Below are positions 1 through 6,056 of a stretch of 6,056 nt of DNA, piece by piece. Under the pieces are notes generated by a model, which worked only from the letters and a program-made list of their open reading frames with translations, did not search any database and was not told the DNA's origin. Origin of the DNA: Oscillospiraceae bacterium (GTDB taxonomy: Bacteria; Bacillota; Clostridia; Oscillospirales; Ruminococcaceae); the NCBI GenBank assembly GCA_016302655.1, contig JAEDNF010000105.1, positions 1 through 6,056 of the forward strand, written 5' to 3'. The position numbers and the translations under genes were made by a program. Each line of letters begins with the position of its first letter. The stretch's first letter is position 1.

Positions 1-10
1 TGACCGTTAT

Positions 11-26
11 CAAGCATCCATGCTTG
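11..26. repeat. Short perfect palindrome
   Basis: The arms caagcat (11-17) and atgcttg (20-26) are exact reverse complements separated by two bases; as RNA this would fold as a 6-bp stem with a TCCA loop. No T-tract follows on either strand, so it is not an obvious terminator. It is the first of three palindromes within 60 bases. Confidence 0.55.
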
Positions 27-32
27 AGGATT

Positions 33-51
33 CCAAAGGCGGCGCCTTTGG
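33..51. repeat. GC-rich perfect hairpin
   Basis: The arms ccaaaggc (33-40) and gcctttgg (44-51) pair over 8 bp around a GGC loop. It is more GC-rich than its surroundings and sits one base from the next hairpin. No T-tract follows closely. Function unknown; a repeat unit or mRNA 3'-end structure are both possible. Confidence 0.6.
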
Positions 52-52
52 T

Positions 53-70
53 CGCTCTCCGCAGAGAGCG
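53..70. repeat. GC-rich perfect hairpin, back to back with the previous one
   Basis: The arms cgctctc (53-59) and gagagcg (64-70) pair over 7 bp around a CGCA loop. Only base 52 separates it from the 33-51 hairpin, so the two would form tandem stem-loops in RNA. No U-rich tail follows on either strand. Confidence 0.6.
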
Positions 71-105
71 AAACACTCTTAGACAAAACGATTTTTGAAA
101 GGTTA

Positions 106-138
106 AAGGGAAACTTTTTCACGAAAAAAGTTTCCCTT
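106..138. repeat. 14-bp perfect inverted repeat
   Basis: The arms 106-119 (aagggaaacttttt) and 125-138 (aaaaagtttccctt) are exact reverse complements around a 5-base CACGA loop. It is the longest perfect stem in the window. Neither flank has a clean T-tract outside the stem, so I do not call it a terminator, although the T-rich arm could act as one if transcription entered from the right. It resembles the 271-302 hairpin, which also has a GGGAA(A)CT / AGT(T)TCCC core. Confidence 0.65.
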
Positions 139-167
139 AAACTGTATCAACAAGGCTATCTTTCCTC

Positions 168-194
168 CCCAAATGTGCCGGTGACACATTTGGG
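168..194. repeat. 10-bp perfect inverted repeat
   Basis: The arms cccaaatgtg (168-177) and cacatttggg (185-194) pair perfectly around a 7-base loop. There is no T-tract after it on either strand. It could be a repeat-unit arm, a protein-binding palindrome or an RNA stem; the sequence alone does not decide. Confidence 0.6.
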
Positions 195-270
195 ACAAGC
201 AAACATCCGCAAAAAGTTGGCAGCAACCTTTTATAAACATTGAGAACGAGCACTCAAAACCACCAAAACA

Positions 271-302
271 TAACGGGAACTCTCTTTTGAAAGTTCCCGT
301 TA
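271..302 (-). terminator. Probable terminator downstream of metY
   Basis: The arms 271-281 (taacgggaact) and 292-302 pair over 11 bp around a 10-base loop. Read on the minus strand, the hairpin begins 45 bases after the metY stop codon and is followed by TGTTTTGGTGG then TTTT, an imperfect U-rich tail. On the plus strand it is followed by ATCATTTTTA, so it could also stop rightward transcription. Position and structure fit an intrinsic terminator; the interrupted tail lowers confidence. Confidence 0.55.
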
Positions 303-346
303 ATCATTTTTATAACGACCGCAAAACGCTTAAAACTGCAAGCCTA

Positions 347-1621
347 TCACACTTTATCCAGCGCCTGAGCTATATCATCGATAATATCGTTGATATCCTC
401 AATTCCTATAGTCAGTCTGACTGTACCCTCTGTGATACCTGCGGCGATAAGCTGTTCGCCTGAAAGCTGGCTGTGAGTGGTTGAAGCAGGGTGGATAACC
501 TGGCTTCTTACATCGCCGACATTTGCGACGATCTGAAGCAGTTCGAGGCTGTTCATAAACTTCTCGCCTGCCGCTTTTCCGCCCTTTATTACGAATGTAA
601 ATACTCCGCCTGCACCCTTGGGGCAGTATTTCTGCTGAAGCTCATAGTATTTGTTTGACGGGAGCGCAGGATAATTAACCTTCTCTACCTTGGGGTGCTT
701 TTCGAGGAACTCGGCAACTGCAAGAGCGTTTTCACAGTGGCGCTGCATACGCAGAGCAAGAGTCTCCATGCCTGTAAGGCAGGAGTGTGCCGCAGAAGCA
801 CCCAGACAAGCGCCGATATCTCTCATAACAAGCGCACGAAGTCTTGATATAAATGCCATCTCGCCAAGATCGGCAAATACTACGCCGTGATATGAAACAT
901 CGGGATTATTGAACAGAGGGAATCTTTCATTGCCCTTGAAGCAGAATTTTCCGCTGTCTACTACTATACCTGCCATAACGCTGCCGTGTCCGCCGAGAAA
1001 TTTTGTAGCCGAGTGGATAACAAGGTCTGCGCCCCACTCGATAGGTCTGCACAGATACGGAGTCGTGAAGGTGCTGTCTACAACAAATGGGATATTGTGC
1101 TTATGCGCTATTTTTGCTATAGCCTCAATATCTGCCACATTTGCGTTGGGATTGCCTATAAGCTCGGTGAAGAACAGCCTGGTTTTGTCCGTAACGGCAT
1201 TTTCCCATGCGTCAAGGTCGTCGGGATCGACAAACTTAACGGTTATGCCCATTCTTTTCAGCGTAATGCCGAGCAGGTTTATCGCTCCGCCGTAAATGTT
1301 TATCGATGATACCAGCTCGTCGCCCTCACTGCAAAGGTTGATTATCGTATTGAAAATAGCGGCGTGTCCCGATGCAAAGGATAAAGCCGCAACACCGCCG
1401 TCCATAGCGGCTACCTTGCGTTCAAGCATCTCACAGGTGGGGTTCTGAAGTCTTGAATATATATTTCCCGCTTCTTTTAACTCAAAAAGAGTCCTTGCGT
1501 GATCAGCGTCTTTGAATACATAGGCGTTTGTCTCATAAAGCGGAGGAGTTACCGACATGGTAGCTTCATCGGTTTCGTAACCTGCGTGTACCGCAAGCGT
1601 TTCTATCGAATATTTTTTCAT
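347..1621 (-). CDS. metY: O-acetylhomoserine sulfhydrylase (aminocarboxypropyltransferase), MetY type
   Basis: This PLP enzyme of the Cys/Met metabolism family joins O-acetylhomoserine with sulfide to give homocysteine for methionine synthesis; some members also accept methanethiol. It is cytoplasmic and the family is usually tetrameric. At 424 residues it matches MetY rather than the shorter MetB/MetC proteins (about 380-400). Visible marks are IYSR (54-57, cofactor phosphate contact from a neighbouring subunit), SGHAA (84-88), Tyr110 in NIYGG (stacks on PLP), Asp182 in VVDST, the PLP lysine Lys207 in [11 protein letters not shown], the VIHPASTTH stretch near 375-383, and Arg403 in [10 protein letters not shown], expected to bind substrate carboxylate. 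The ATG is supported by AAGGAAGG (complement of 1628-1635) about 6 bases upstream. It stands alone, divergent from the carboxypeptidase gene, with no acetyltransferase or sulfate genes nearby. Family assignment is firm; substrate preference is inferred. Confidence 0.93.
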   Translation of the reverse strand: MKKYSIETLAVHAGYETDEATMSVTPPLYETNAYVFKDADHARTLFELKEAGNIYSRLQNPTCEMLERKVAAMDGGVAALSFASGHAAIFNTIINLCSEGDELVSSINIYGGAINLLGITLKRMGITVKFVDPDDLDAWENAVTDKTRLFFTELIGNPNANVADIEAIAKIAHKHNIPFVVDSTFTTPYLCRPIEWGADLVIHSATKFLGGHGSVMAGIVVDSGKFCFKGNERFPLFNNPDVSYHGVVFADLGEMAFISRLRALVMRDIGACLGASAAHSCLTGMETLALRMQRHCENALAVAEFLEKHPKVEKVNYPALPSNKYYELQQKYCPKGAGGVFTFVIKGGKAAGEKFMNSLELLQIVANVGDVRSQVIHPASTTHSQLSGEQLIAAGITEGTVRLTIGIEDINDIIDDIAQALDKV

Positions 1622-1672
1622 TATTAGCCTTCCTTTTTATCAATTACCCCTAAACTCACAGGGTTTATGGTT

Positions 1673-1701
1673 ATTCTACCACATTTTTTCTGTTTTGTCC
1701 A
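1673..1701 (-). promoter_or_regulatory. Promoter of metY (sigma-A type, extended -10)
   Basis: On the minus strand, TGGACA (complement of 1696-1701) and TAGAAT (complement of 1673-1678) are separated by exactly 17 bases, each one mismatch from the housekeeping consensus. A TGG directly before the -10 gives an extended -10 element. Predicted start is near 1666, leaving a leader of about 45 bases. That leader is too short for a SAM-type riboswitch, though it contains a small inverted repeat at 1651-1667 (TAAAC / GTTTA, 7-base loop) that overlaps the expected start site. Confidence 0.7.
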
Positions 1702-1796
1702 TAGATTATTTTATTAGCCCGACAGAGGCAATATAAGCAAAATGCTGTACAAATGTGAAATTTTAAGAAAAATCACTTTTACCCTTTTCTTTTTTG

Positions 1797-1826
1797 TTGA
1801 TATGTGGTAAAATAATAAAGTAAATT
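1797..1826 (+). promoter_or_regulatory. Promoter region of the carboxypeptidase-rlmH unit
   Basis: Two overlapping readings are possible. One is an extended -10, TGTGGTAAAAT (1803-1813 region, -10 hexamer 1808-1813), with only a poor -35 upstream. The other is TTGATA (1797-1802) and TAAATT (1821-1826) spaced by 18 bases. Both sit in strongly AT-rich DNA 35-65 bases before the start codon and would give a leader of roughly 25-40 bases. I cannot choose between them from sequence alone. Confidence 0.5.
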
Positions 1827-1860
1827 GTTTGATATATCCGATGAAAAGGAATGAAATAAT

Positions 1861-3258
1861 ATGAAAGCGATAAAAAAGCTTGTTTCACTGCTATTATGCA
1901 CAGCCGTGATGATATGCCTGCTCCCTGTCAGCGCTTTTGCTGAAGAAGATGACGACACTGTCACATTCGATCCCAATACCGACAAGGTATGGAGCGAGGC
2001 TGTATATATGGTCAATACCGATACGGGCGATGTTGTATTCAAAAAGAACGAGAACAAGAAGATGTATCCTGCGTCAACAACAAAGATCATGACCTGCGTT
2101 GTTGCGCTTGAGCATATCTCGGACTGGGATAAAAAAGTTACTATCCCCTACGACTGCTATAACGAGTTCTACGAGGGTGACGAAAACTACAGCGATCCGT
2201 CAAATGCGGCTATAGAGCCTTTGCAGAGTAATATTACCTACAAGGACTGCCTGTATGCGCTTATGCTCCCGTCTGCCTGCGAAGCGGCAAATATCCTTGC
2301 CTATAATATCGGCGGCGGAGATATGACCAAATTTGTCAATATGATGAACGAAAAGGCGGCTGAGCTTGGCTGTACCGGAACGCATTTTTCAAACGCACAC
2401 GGTCTTCACCGAGACGATAACTACACTACCGCAGAAGACCTGTACAAGATAACTAAATACGCCTATGACAAATTCCCTAAGTTCAAAGAGATAACAAACA
2501 CATACGAGTACAAGATGCCTGCAAATGACAGTAATCCCGACGGCTACTCGATATATAACACGGTTTCTCTTATCAGACCCGGAAGCATATATGAATACGA
2601 ATACGCCTACGGCACAAAGACAGGTACTACAGACCAGGCAGGCCGCTGTCTTGTATCTGCCGCAAAGGATAAGTACAATTATATCCTCGTTACTATGGGA
2701 GCGCCGTACAGGGATAAAGACGGCGAGTACTATGATGACTGGTATTCGATGGTTGACGCTATTAATCTTTACAACTGGGCGTTTGAAAACTTTGAAATGG
2801 CTACTATCGTCACAAAGGAAGAGCAGATAACAGAGGTAAAGGTTGAGATGGGCGAAAGCGCAACTCATGTTATTCTTACTCCCGAAAAAGAATATACCGC
2901 CCTTATGCCTAAGAGCGTATCAACCGCAGGAGTCCAGAAGGTGTTCAAGGCGTACGATACCGTTCAGGCGCCTGTAGAAAAGGGTGACATTCTCGGTGTT
3001 ATGGATGTAATATTCAAAGGCGAAACAGTCACAACGGTAAATCTCGTTGCGGCAAACAATGTGTCAAGGTCGGACATTGAATATTATATTGAAAAAGCGA
3101 AAAAGCAGATGGGCGAAACCTGGTTCAAGGCGGCTGTCGCAGGCATTGTAATACTTCTTATCTGCTTTATAGTAACACGGACAATAGAGAACTCAAAGCG
3201 CAGAAAAAAAGCGTCGAAAGAAAAGCGCCGCTTTGAAAGCTACGCAAAAAGACGCTGA
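1861..3258 (+). CDS. D-alanyl-D-alanine carboxypeptidase family protein (peptidase S11, DacF/PBP5-like), membrane-anchored
   Basis: Low-molecular-mass penicillin-binding protein, expected to trim the terminal D-Ala from peptidoglycan stem peptides outside the membrane. A signal peptide covers residues 1-27 (KKxx start, hydrophobic core, AFA cleavage site). The catalytic motif SxxK is Ser72-Lys75 (STTK). The second motif, usually Ser-x-Asn, reads Ser138-Ala-Cys140. The third is Lys253-Thr-Gly255 in GTKTGTT. The family's S/NxHGL(x)nYTTAxDL pattern appears at 177-194. A beta-rich C-terminal domain spans about 318-400, then a membrane segment near 422-440 and a tail with 13 Lys/Arg in its last 27 residues. 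The family usually ends in an amphipathic helix, so a true membrane span is a variation. The ATG follows AAAAGGA (1844-1850) by 10 bases; ATGs at 1841 and 1851 are out of frame. It overlaps rlmH. The Cys could mean transpeptidase-like chemistry (see findings). Confidence 0.9.
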   Translation: MKAIKKLVSLLLCTAVMICLLPVSAFAEEDDDTVTFDPNTDKVWSEAVYMVNTDTGDVVFKKNENKKMYPASTTKIMTCVVALEHISDWDKKVTIPYDCYNEFYEGDENYSDPSNAAIEPLQSNITYKDCLYALMLPSACEAANILAYNIGGGDMTKFVNMMNEKAAELGCTGTHFSNAHGLHRDDNYTTAEDLYKITKYAYDKFPKFKEITNTYEYKMPANDSNPDGYSIYNTVSLIRPGSIYEYEYAYGTKTGTTDQAGRCLVSAAKDKYNYILVTMGAPYRDKDGEYYDDWYSMVDAINLYNWAFENFEMATIVTKEEQITEVKVEMGESATHVILTPEKEYTALMPKSVSTAGVQKVFKAYDTVQAPVEKGDILGVMDVIFKGETVTTVNLVAANNVSRSDIEYYIEKAKKQMGETWFKAAVAGIVILLICFIVTRTIENSKRRKKASKEKRRFESYAKRR

Positions 3259-3740
3259 TGCAGACGGTAAATATAATTTGTCTCGGCAGGCTGAAAGAAA
3301 GCTATCTCAGGGACGCCTGCAAAGAGTATGAGAAGCGGCTCAAAGGCTATTGCACGCTGAAAATATACGAGCTTGAGCCGGTATTATTGCCGGGCGAACC
3401 GTCCGAAAAGCAGATAGCAAATGCCCTTGAAAAAGAGGCAGAGATGATAGAAAAGAAGCTGGCGTCTAACGCTCTCACCGTTGCAATGTGCATTGAGGGC
3501 AAACAGCTGTCGAGCGTAAAGCTGTCGGAGAAGATGGCAGAAGCGGCTGTACAGGGCAGGTCGGCGATAAACTTTATCATAGGAAGCTCGTACGGACTTG
3601 CACCCCGTATAAAAACACTTGCCGATATACGATTATCCATGTCCGAAATGACATTTCCGCACCAGCTGGCAAGAGTTATGCTGCTCGAACAGATATACCG
3701 TGCATATACTATCCTGTCGGGCACACATTATCACAAATAA
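3258..3740 (+). CDS. rlmH: 23S rRNA (pseudouridine-1915 N3)-methyltransferase RlmH
   Basis: SPOUT-class methyltransferase that uses S-adenosylmethionine to methylate pseudouridine 1915 in helix 69 of 23S rRNA, acting late, on assembled 70S ribosomes. At 160 residues it is full length (family about 155-160). The knotted SAM-binding region is recognisable: IEGKQLSS (79-86), FIIGSSYGL (106-114, where the family often has IGGSxG), LSMSEMTFPHQLARV (126-140), EQIYRA (144-149), and the typical C-terminal Tyr-His-Lys (158-160). Its ATG shares one base with the upstream stop codon (TGATG at 3256-3260) and no good ribosome binding site is visible before it, so translation is probably coupled to the carboxypeptidase gene. 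The stop is followed by the 3752-3783 terminator. Assignment is firm; the coupling is inferred. Confidence 0.95.
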   Translation: MQTVNIICLGRLKESYLRDACKEYEKRLKGYCTLKIYELEPVLLPGEPSEKQIANALEKEAEMIEKKLASNALTVAMCIEGKQLSSVKLSEKMAEAAVQGRSAINFIIGSSYGLAPRIKTLADIRLSMSEMTFPHQLARVMLLEQIYRAYTILSGTHYHK

Positions 3741-3751
3741 TCGAAAAAAGC

Positions 3752-3783
3752 AAACCCACCATTTTTGAACGAATGGTGGGTTT
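3752..3783. terminator. Shared terminator between convergent genes
   Basis: A perfect 12-bp stem (aaacccaccatt at 3752-3763, aatggtgggttt at 3772-3783) encloses an 8-base loop. On the minus strand it starts 33 bases after the GGDEF/EAL stop codon and is followed after one base pair step by CTTTTTTCG, a classic U-tract, so it is strong in that direction. On the plus strand, 11 bases after the rlmH stop, the tail is TTTATAATTT, weaker but workable. It most likely ends both transcripts. Confidence 0.85.
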
Positions 3784-3816
3784 ATAATTTGACTGATGTT
3801 TTTGCAAGGAAAACAA

Positions 3817-6056
3817 TCACAGCAGCTCTTTTTGCTTTACTTTGGTTCTGCCGTTTTTCTTTTTCAGATATTTCTCCGCATCCTGAACGGGCATAGGTTT
3901 TGCAAACAGATAGCCCTGTGCGGCGTCACAGCCGCAATCGCTTAAGAAGCAAGCCTGTTCTTCGGTTTCTACGCCTTCGGCGATAAGTCCCAGTCCGACG
4001 TCCTTTGACATTGATATGGTGTGCATTATTATCTTCTTGCCTCTGTCGTTTGACATATGGCTTGAGAAGAATTCACGGTCGAGCTTAAGCACATCGAACT
4101 TTGTGTTCTGAAGCGTGTTGAGCGATGAATAGCCCGAGCCGAAATCGTCCATCAGCAGAGTATAACCGTGTTCTTTTATCATATCGGTCATACGCAGAGT
4201 AGCTTCGCTTTCAATGCTTTCGGTAATCTCAAGCTCAAGCAGGTTCTTAGGAAGATCGTACTTTTTGATAAGATTGTCCAGCGTGTCAATAAACGAGCTG
4301 TCGTCAAGATTTGCCCGTGATACATTTACCGATATCGGAAGCGGAACAAAATTTCTGTCTATCCAGTCACGAAGCACCATGCAGGTACATTCCCATACAT
4401 AAGCGTCCAGCTTTTTGATAAAACCGTTTTCCTCAAAAAGCGGAATGAATGTATCGGGATATATCATACCCTGCTCGGGATTCTGCCATCTTACAAGAGT
4501 CTCATAGCCTACGGGCGCTTTTTTCGATATGCTGAATTTAGGCTGCAGATATATCAGAAATTCATTGTTCTTAAGAGCCTGCTTCATATTTGCTTCGACA
4601 AACTTACGAGCCTTTATTGCTCTTTGCATTTCACTGCTGAAATATGCAACATTTTCAAGCGCGCTCTTCTTTATCGATTGCCGTGCGATAGCGGCATAGT
4701 CGCAGATCGCTCTTACCGATTCTTCACGGTTTTCTATCAGATACACGCCGAAAGCAAGCTCGTAATTATAATCTCTGAAGTTCTTGACTTTTTGCTGTAT
4801 CTCGGCTATCGTTTCATCGATCTCGCTCTTGTCCTCATACGGCGTCATTACCATAAATACATCGCCGCTGACTCTTGCACTTATCTGATTTGCGTTGCAG
4901 TAGTTGCTGAGCTGCCGTGTGATAAAGTGAAGCATCTCTGTTCCCGCTTCTTCGCCGTAGTTTTCGTTTATAAGCTTGAAACGCTTTATATCAAACTGTA
5001 TCAGCGCAAACTTCTTGTCGGGATATGTGCAAAGCTTCTGTGCAATGATATCGTGAAACAGAATAGGATTATCTGTGGTAGTGTAATAATCCTGTATCTC
5101 CATATTCATTATTTCTTGTGTGGTGAGTTTTCTTATCGATCCGGCAAGCTCTTCCATCTTATCGGATGAACCTCTGAAATGTACCGTTATATTGTACCAT
5201 ACCGGCTCTTCTTCTTCACACAGGCGAAGATTAAGACTCACCGATTCCTGAGTTATTCTTTCGTTGAACGATTTGCTTATTTTGCTGCAAAAACTTGAAA
5301 ACAGCAGTATATCATCCGGATGTACAGCTCCGCTGAGCCATATCGCACGAAGCGGACCTACCGAAGAAGATATCATACATTTCGGCGTACTATCGTTTTC
5401 TTTTACATACCACTTGAAGTTGATGTAGCTCATATAGAAATATGTGCGCTTTTCAAATGAAGATATTATCTTGTGTATCCTATCCTCGTATTCTGCGGCT
5501 GCATTACCTGCTTTCCGGACGGTGCTTTCCGACAGATTGTTGAATAATGCCTGAGGAGTCTTTTTCAGCCGCTTCTGCTCATACATAAGGTGGTCTGTAC
5601 TGCGCATAAGCTCGTTTATATCTTCCGTACTGCTTACTGTGCCGTATGAGCCGCCAACGCTTATAGATACCTCATACGGCTTGCCGGACGAACGGTTGAA
5701 TTTGTCTATATATGTCTGGATTTCACCTATTATTTTCGGCAGTTCTCTCTTGCAGTCGGAGCACACTGCCGTAAGTGCAAATTCATCACCGCCGAATCTG
5801 GCACATATTCCTTTATTACCGCAGCCGTTTTTTATTGCTTTTGCAACAGTGGTTATAGCAATATCGCCTTCCGAATGGCCGTAGGTATCATTTATCTGCT
5901 TCAGCTTGTCCATATCGCAGGTAATCATCACAACATCTTTTTTCTTGTATTTCTCGATCAGCCTGTCGATATACTCAAAGTAGCCTCTGCGGTTATAAAG
6001 CCCTGTAAGAGGATCAATTGACTGCGTCTGAAGAAGTTCTTTATTTGCTTGTTTCA
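3817..6056 (-). CDS. Cyclic-di-GMP turnover protein, GGDEF - PAS-like - degenerate GGDEF - EAL (N-terminus outside window)
   Basis: Numbering starts at the first whole codon in view (complement of 6052-6054); 745 residues are visible. Residues 1-13 look like the end of a helix leading into a GGDEF (diguanylate cyclase) domain that opens with DPLTGLYNRRG (14-24), has DMDKLKQINDTYGH (about 46-59) and an intact RFGGDEF (86-92). No RxxD inhibitory site precedes it. Residues about 195-315 resemble a PAS sensor (VHPDDI, a paired LRL...WYNITV strand set, closing at KLTTQE). A second GGDEF fold at about 330-470 is degenerate: the signature reads SGDVF (396-400), so it should not make c-di-GMP. The EAL phosphodiesterase domain (about 490-733) keeps its key residues: Glu518 (ETL), Asn577 (VNVS), Glu609 (ELEITES), Asp636-Asp637 (DDFGSGYSSL), Lys657, AEGVETEEQ and Gln713 (AQGY). 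A start at the GTG at 5929-5931 would cut off the conserved opening of the first GGDEF, so it is not the true start. Likely soluble or anchored by unseen N-terminal domains. Bifunctionality is inferred. Confidence 0.92.
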   Translation of the reverse strand, partial: KQANKELLQTQSIDPLTGLYNRRGYFEYIDRLIEKYKKKDVVMITCDMDKLKQINDTYGHSEGDIAITTVAKAIKNGCGNKGICARFGGDEFALTAVCSDCKRELPKIIGEIQTYIDKFNRSSGKPYEVSISVGGSYGTVSSTEDINELMRSTDHLMYEQKRLKKTPQALFNNLSESTVRKAGNAAAEYEDRIHKIISSFEKRTYFYMSYINFKWYVKENDSTPKCMISSSVGPLRAIWLSGAVHPDDILLFSSFCSKISKSFNERITQESVSLNLRLCEEEEPVWYNITVHFRGSSDKMEELAGSIRKLTTQEIMNMEIQDYYTTTDNPILFHDIIAQKLCTYPDKKFALIQFDIKRFKLINENYGEEAGTEMLHFITRQLSNYCNANQISARVSGDVFMVMTPYEDKSEIDETIAEIQQKVKNFRDYNYELAFGVYLIENREESVRAICDYAAIARQSIKKSALENVAYFSSEMQRAIKARKFVEANMKQALKNNEFLIYLQPKFSISKKAPVGYETLVRWQNPEQGMIYPDTFIPLFEENGFIKKLDAYVWECTCMVLRDWIDRNFVPLPISVNVSRANLDDSSFIDTLDNLIKKYDLPKNLLELEITESIESEATLRMTDMIKEHGYTLLMDDFGSGYSSLNTLQNTKFDVLKLDREFFSSHMSNDRGKKIIMHTISMSKDVGLGLIAEGVETEEQACFLSDCGCDAAQGYLFAKPMPVQDAEKYLKKKNGRTKVKQKELL

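Larger units (their letters stand above)
1..346. other. Gene-free stretch rich in inverted repeats
   Basis: No reading frame here looks like a gene. The two frames open from the left edge on the plus strand stop within about 100 bases and show no recognisable protein. The stretch holds at least five perfect inverted repeats (11-26, 33-51, 53-70, 106-138, 168-194) plus a terminator-like one at 271-302, and a weaker bulged one near 211-232. Such density of local palindromes is unusual for a plain spacer and suggests a dispersed intergenic repeat or a structured RNA, but with one copy in view this is inference. The 36 bases between the last hairpin's flank and the metY stop codon show nothing. 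Confidence 0.6.

Noticed and set aside
2..98. Short frames open from the left edge on the plus strand, as possible tails of an upstream protein.
   Set aside because: Two frames are open for 27-32 codons with no recognisable protein, and the DNA is dominated by palindromes; it reads as noncoding.
1622..1672. A SAM or T-box riboswitch in the metY leader.
   Set aside because: The predicted leader is only about 45 bases with a 5-bp stem; there is no room for a SAM-I aptamer or T-box, and no terminator lies before the start codon.
1754..1777. TGTGA...TCACT palindrome between the divergent genes, resembling a CRP/FNR-type site.
   Set aside because: The half-sites are 14 bases apart rather than about 6, and the inner bases do not pair; likely chance in AT-rich DNA.
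3720..3740. 3' end of rlmH as an attachment site for an SCC-like element, as in Staphylococcus orfX.
   Set aside because: The YHK codons are present, but no repeat copy, recombinase or element follows; a terminator and the convergent gene come directly after.
4624..5169. A 181-codon open frame on the plus strand opposite the c-di-GMP gene.
   Set aside because: It lies wholly antisense to conserved domain sequence, is Leu/Ile/Cys/Tyr rich in a way typical of antisense frames, and has no evident ribosome binding site.
5794..5840. An RxxD product-inhibition site before the first GGDEF.
   Set aside because: The residues at the expected spacing before GGDEF (around CGNKG) contain neither the Arg nor the Asp.

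Overview
This window looks like chromosomal housekeeping DNA from an anaerobic gut-type Firmicute, most likely class Clostridia in or near Ruminococcus / [Eubacterium] siraeum. That placement is an inference from protein style, AG-rich ribosome binding sites, AT-rich intergenic DNA and moderate coding GC; no rRNA or other marker here proves it. I see no transposase, phage gene, tRNA, rRNA or CRISPR array.

Layout. Positions 1-346 hold no credible gene but carry a dense series of perfect inverted repeats, the last of which is a plausible terminator for the leftward gene beside it. Positions 347-1621 (minus) encode a PLP-dependent O-acetylhomoserine sulfhydrylase (MetY type). A 239-base AT-rich divergent region (1622-1860) carries its promoter and that of a rightward two-gene unit. 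In that unit a membrane-anchored D-Ala-D-Ala carboxypeptidase-family protein (1861-3258) overlaps by one base, as TGATG, with rlmH (3258-3740), a 23S rRNA pseudouridine methyltransferase. A strong hairpin at 3752-3783 lies between rlmH and the convergent last gene. That gene (3817-6056, minus) is a large cyclic-di-GMP protein with order GGDEF - PAS-like - degenerate GGDEF - EAL. Its N-terminus lies beyond the right edge, and the reading frame stays open through base 6056.

The genes do not form one pathway. They are three transcription units: sulfur amino acid synthesis, cell wall trimming coupled to ribosome maturation, and second-messenger turnover. I find no convincing sign of an undescribed system. 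The best leads are the hairpin-rich left end, the Ser-Ala-Cys second active-site motif in the carboxypeptidase, and the domain order of the c-di-GMP enzyme.
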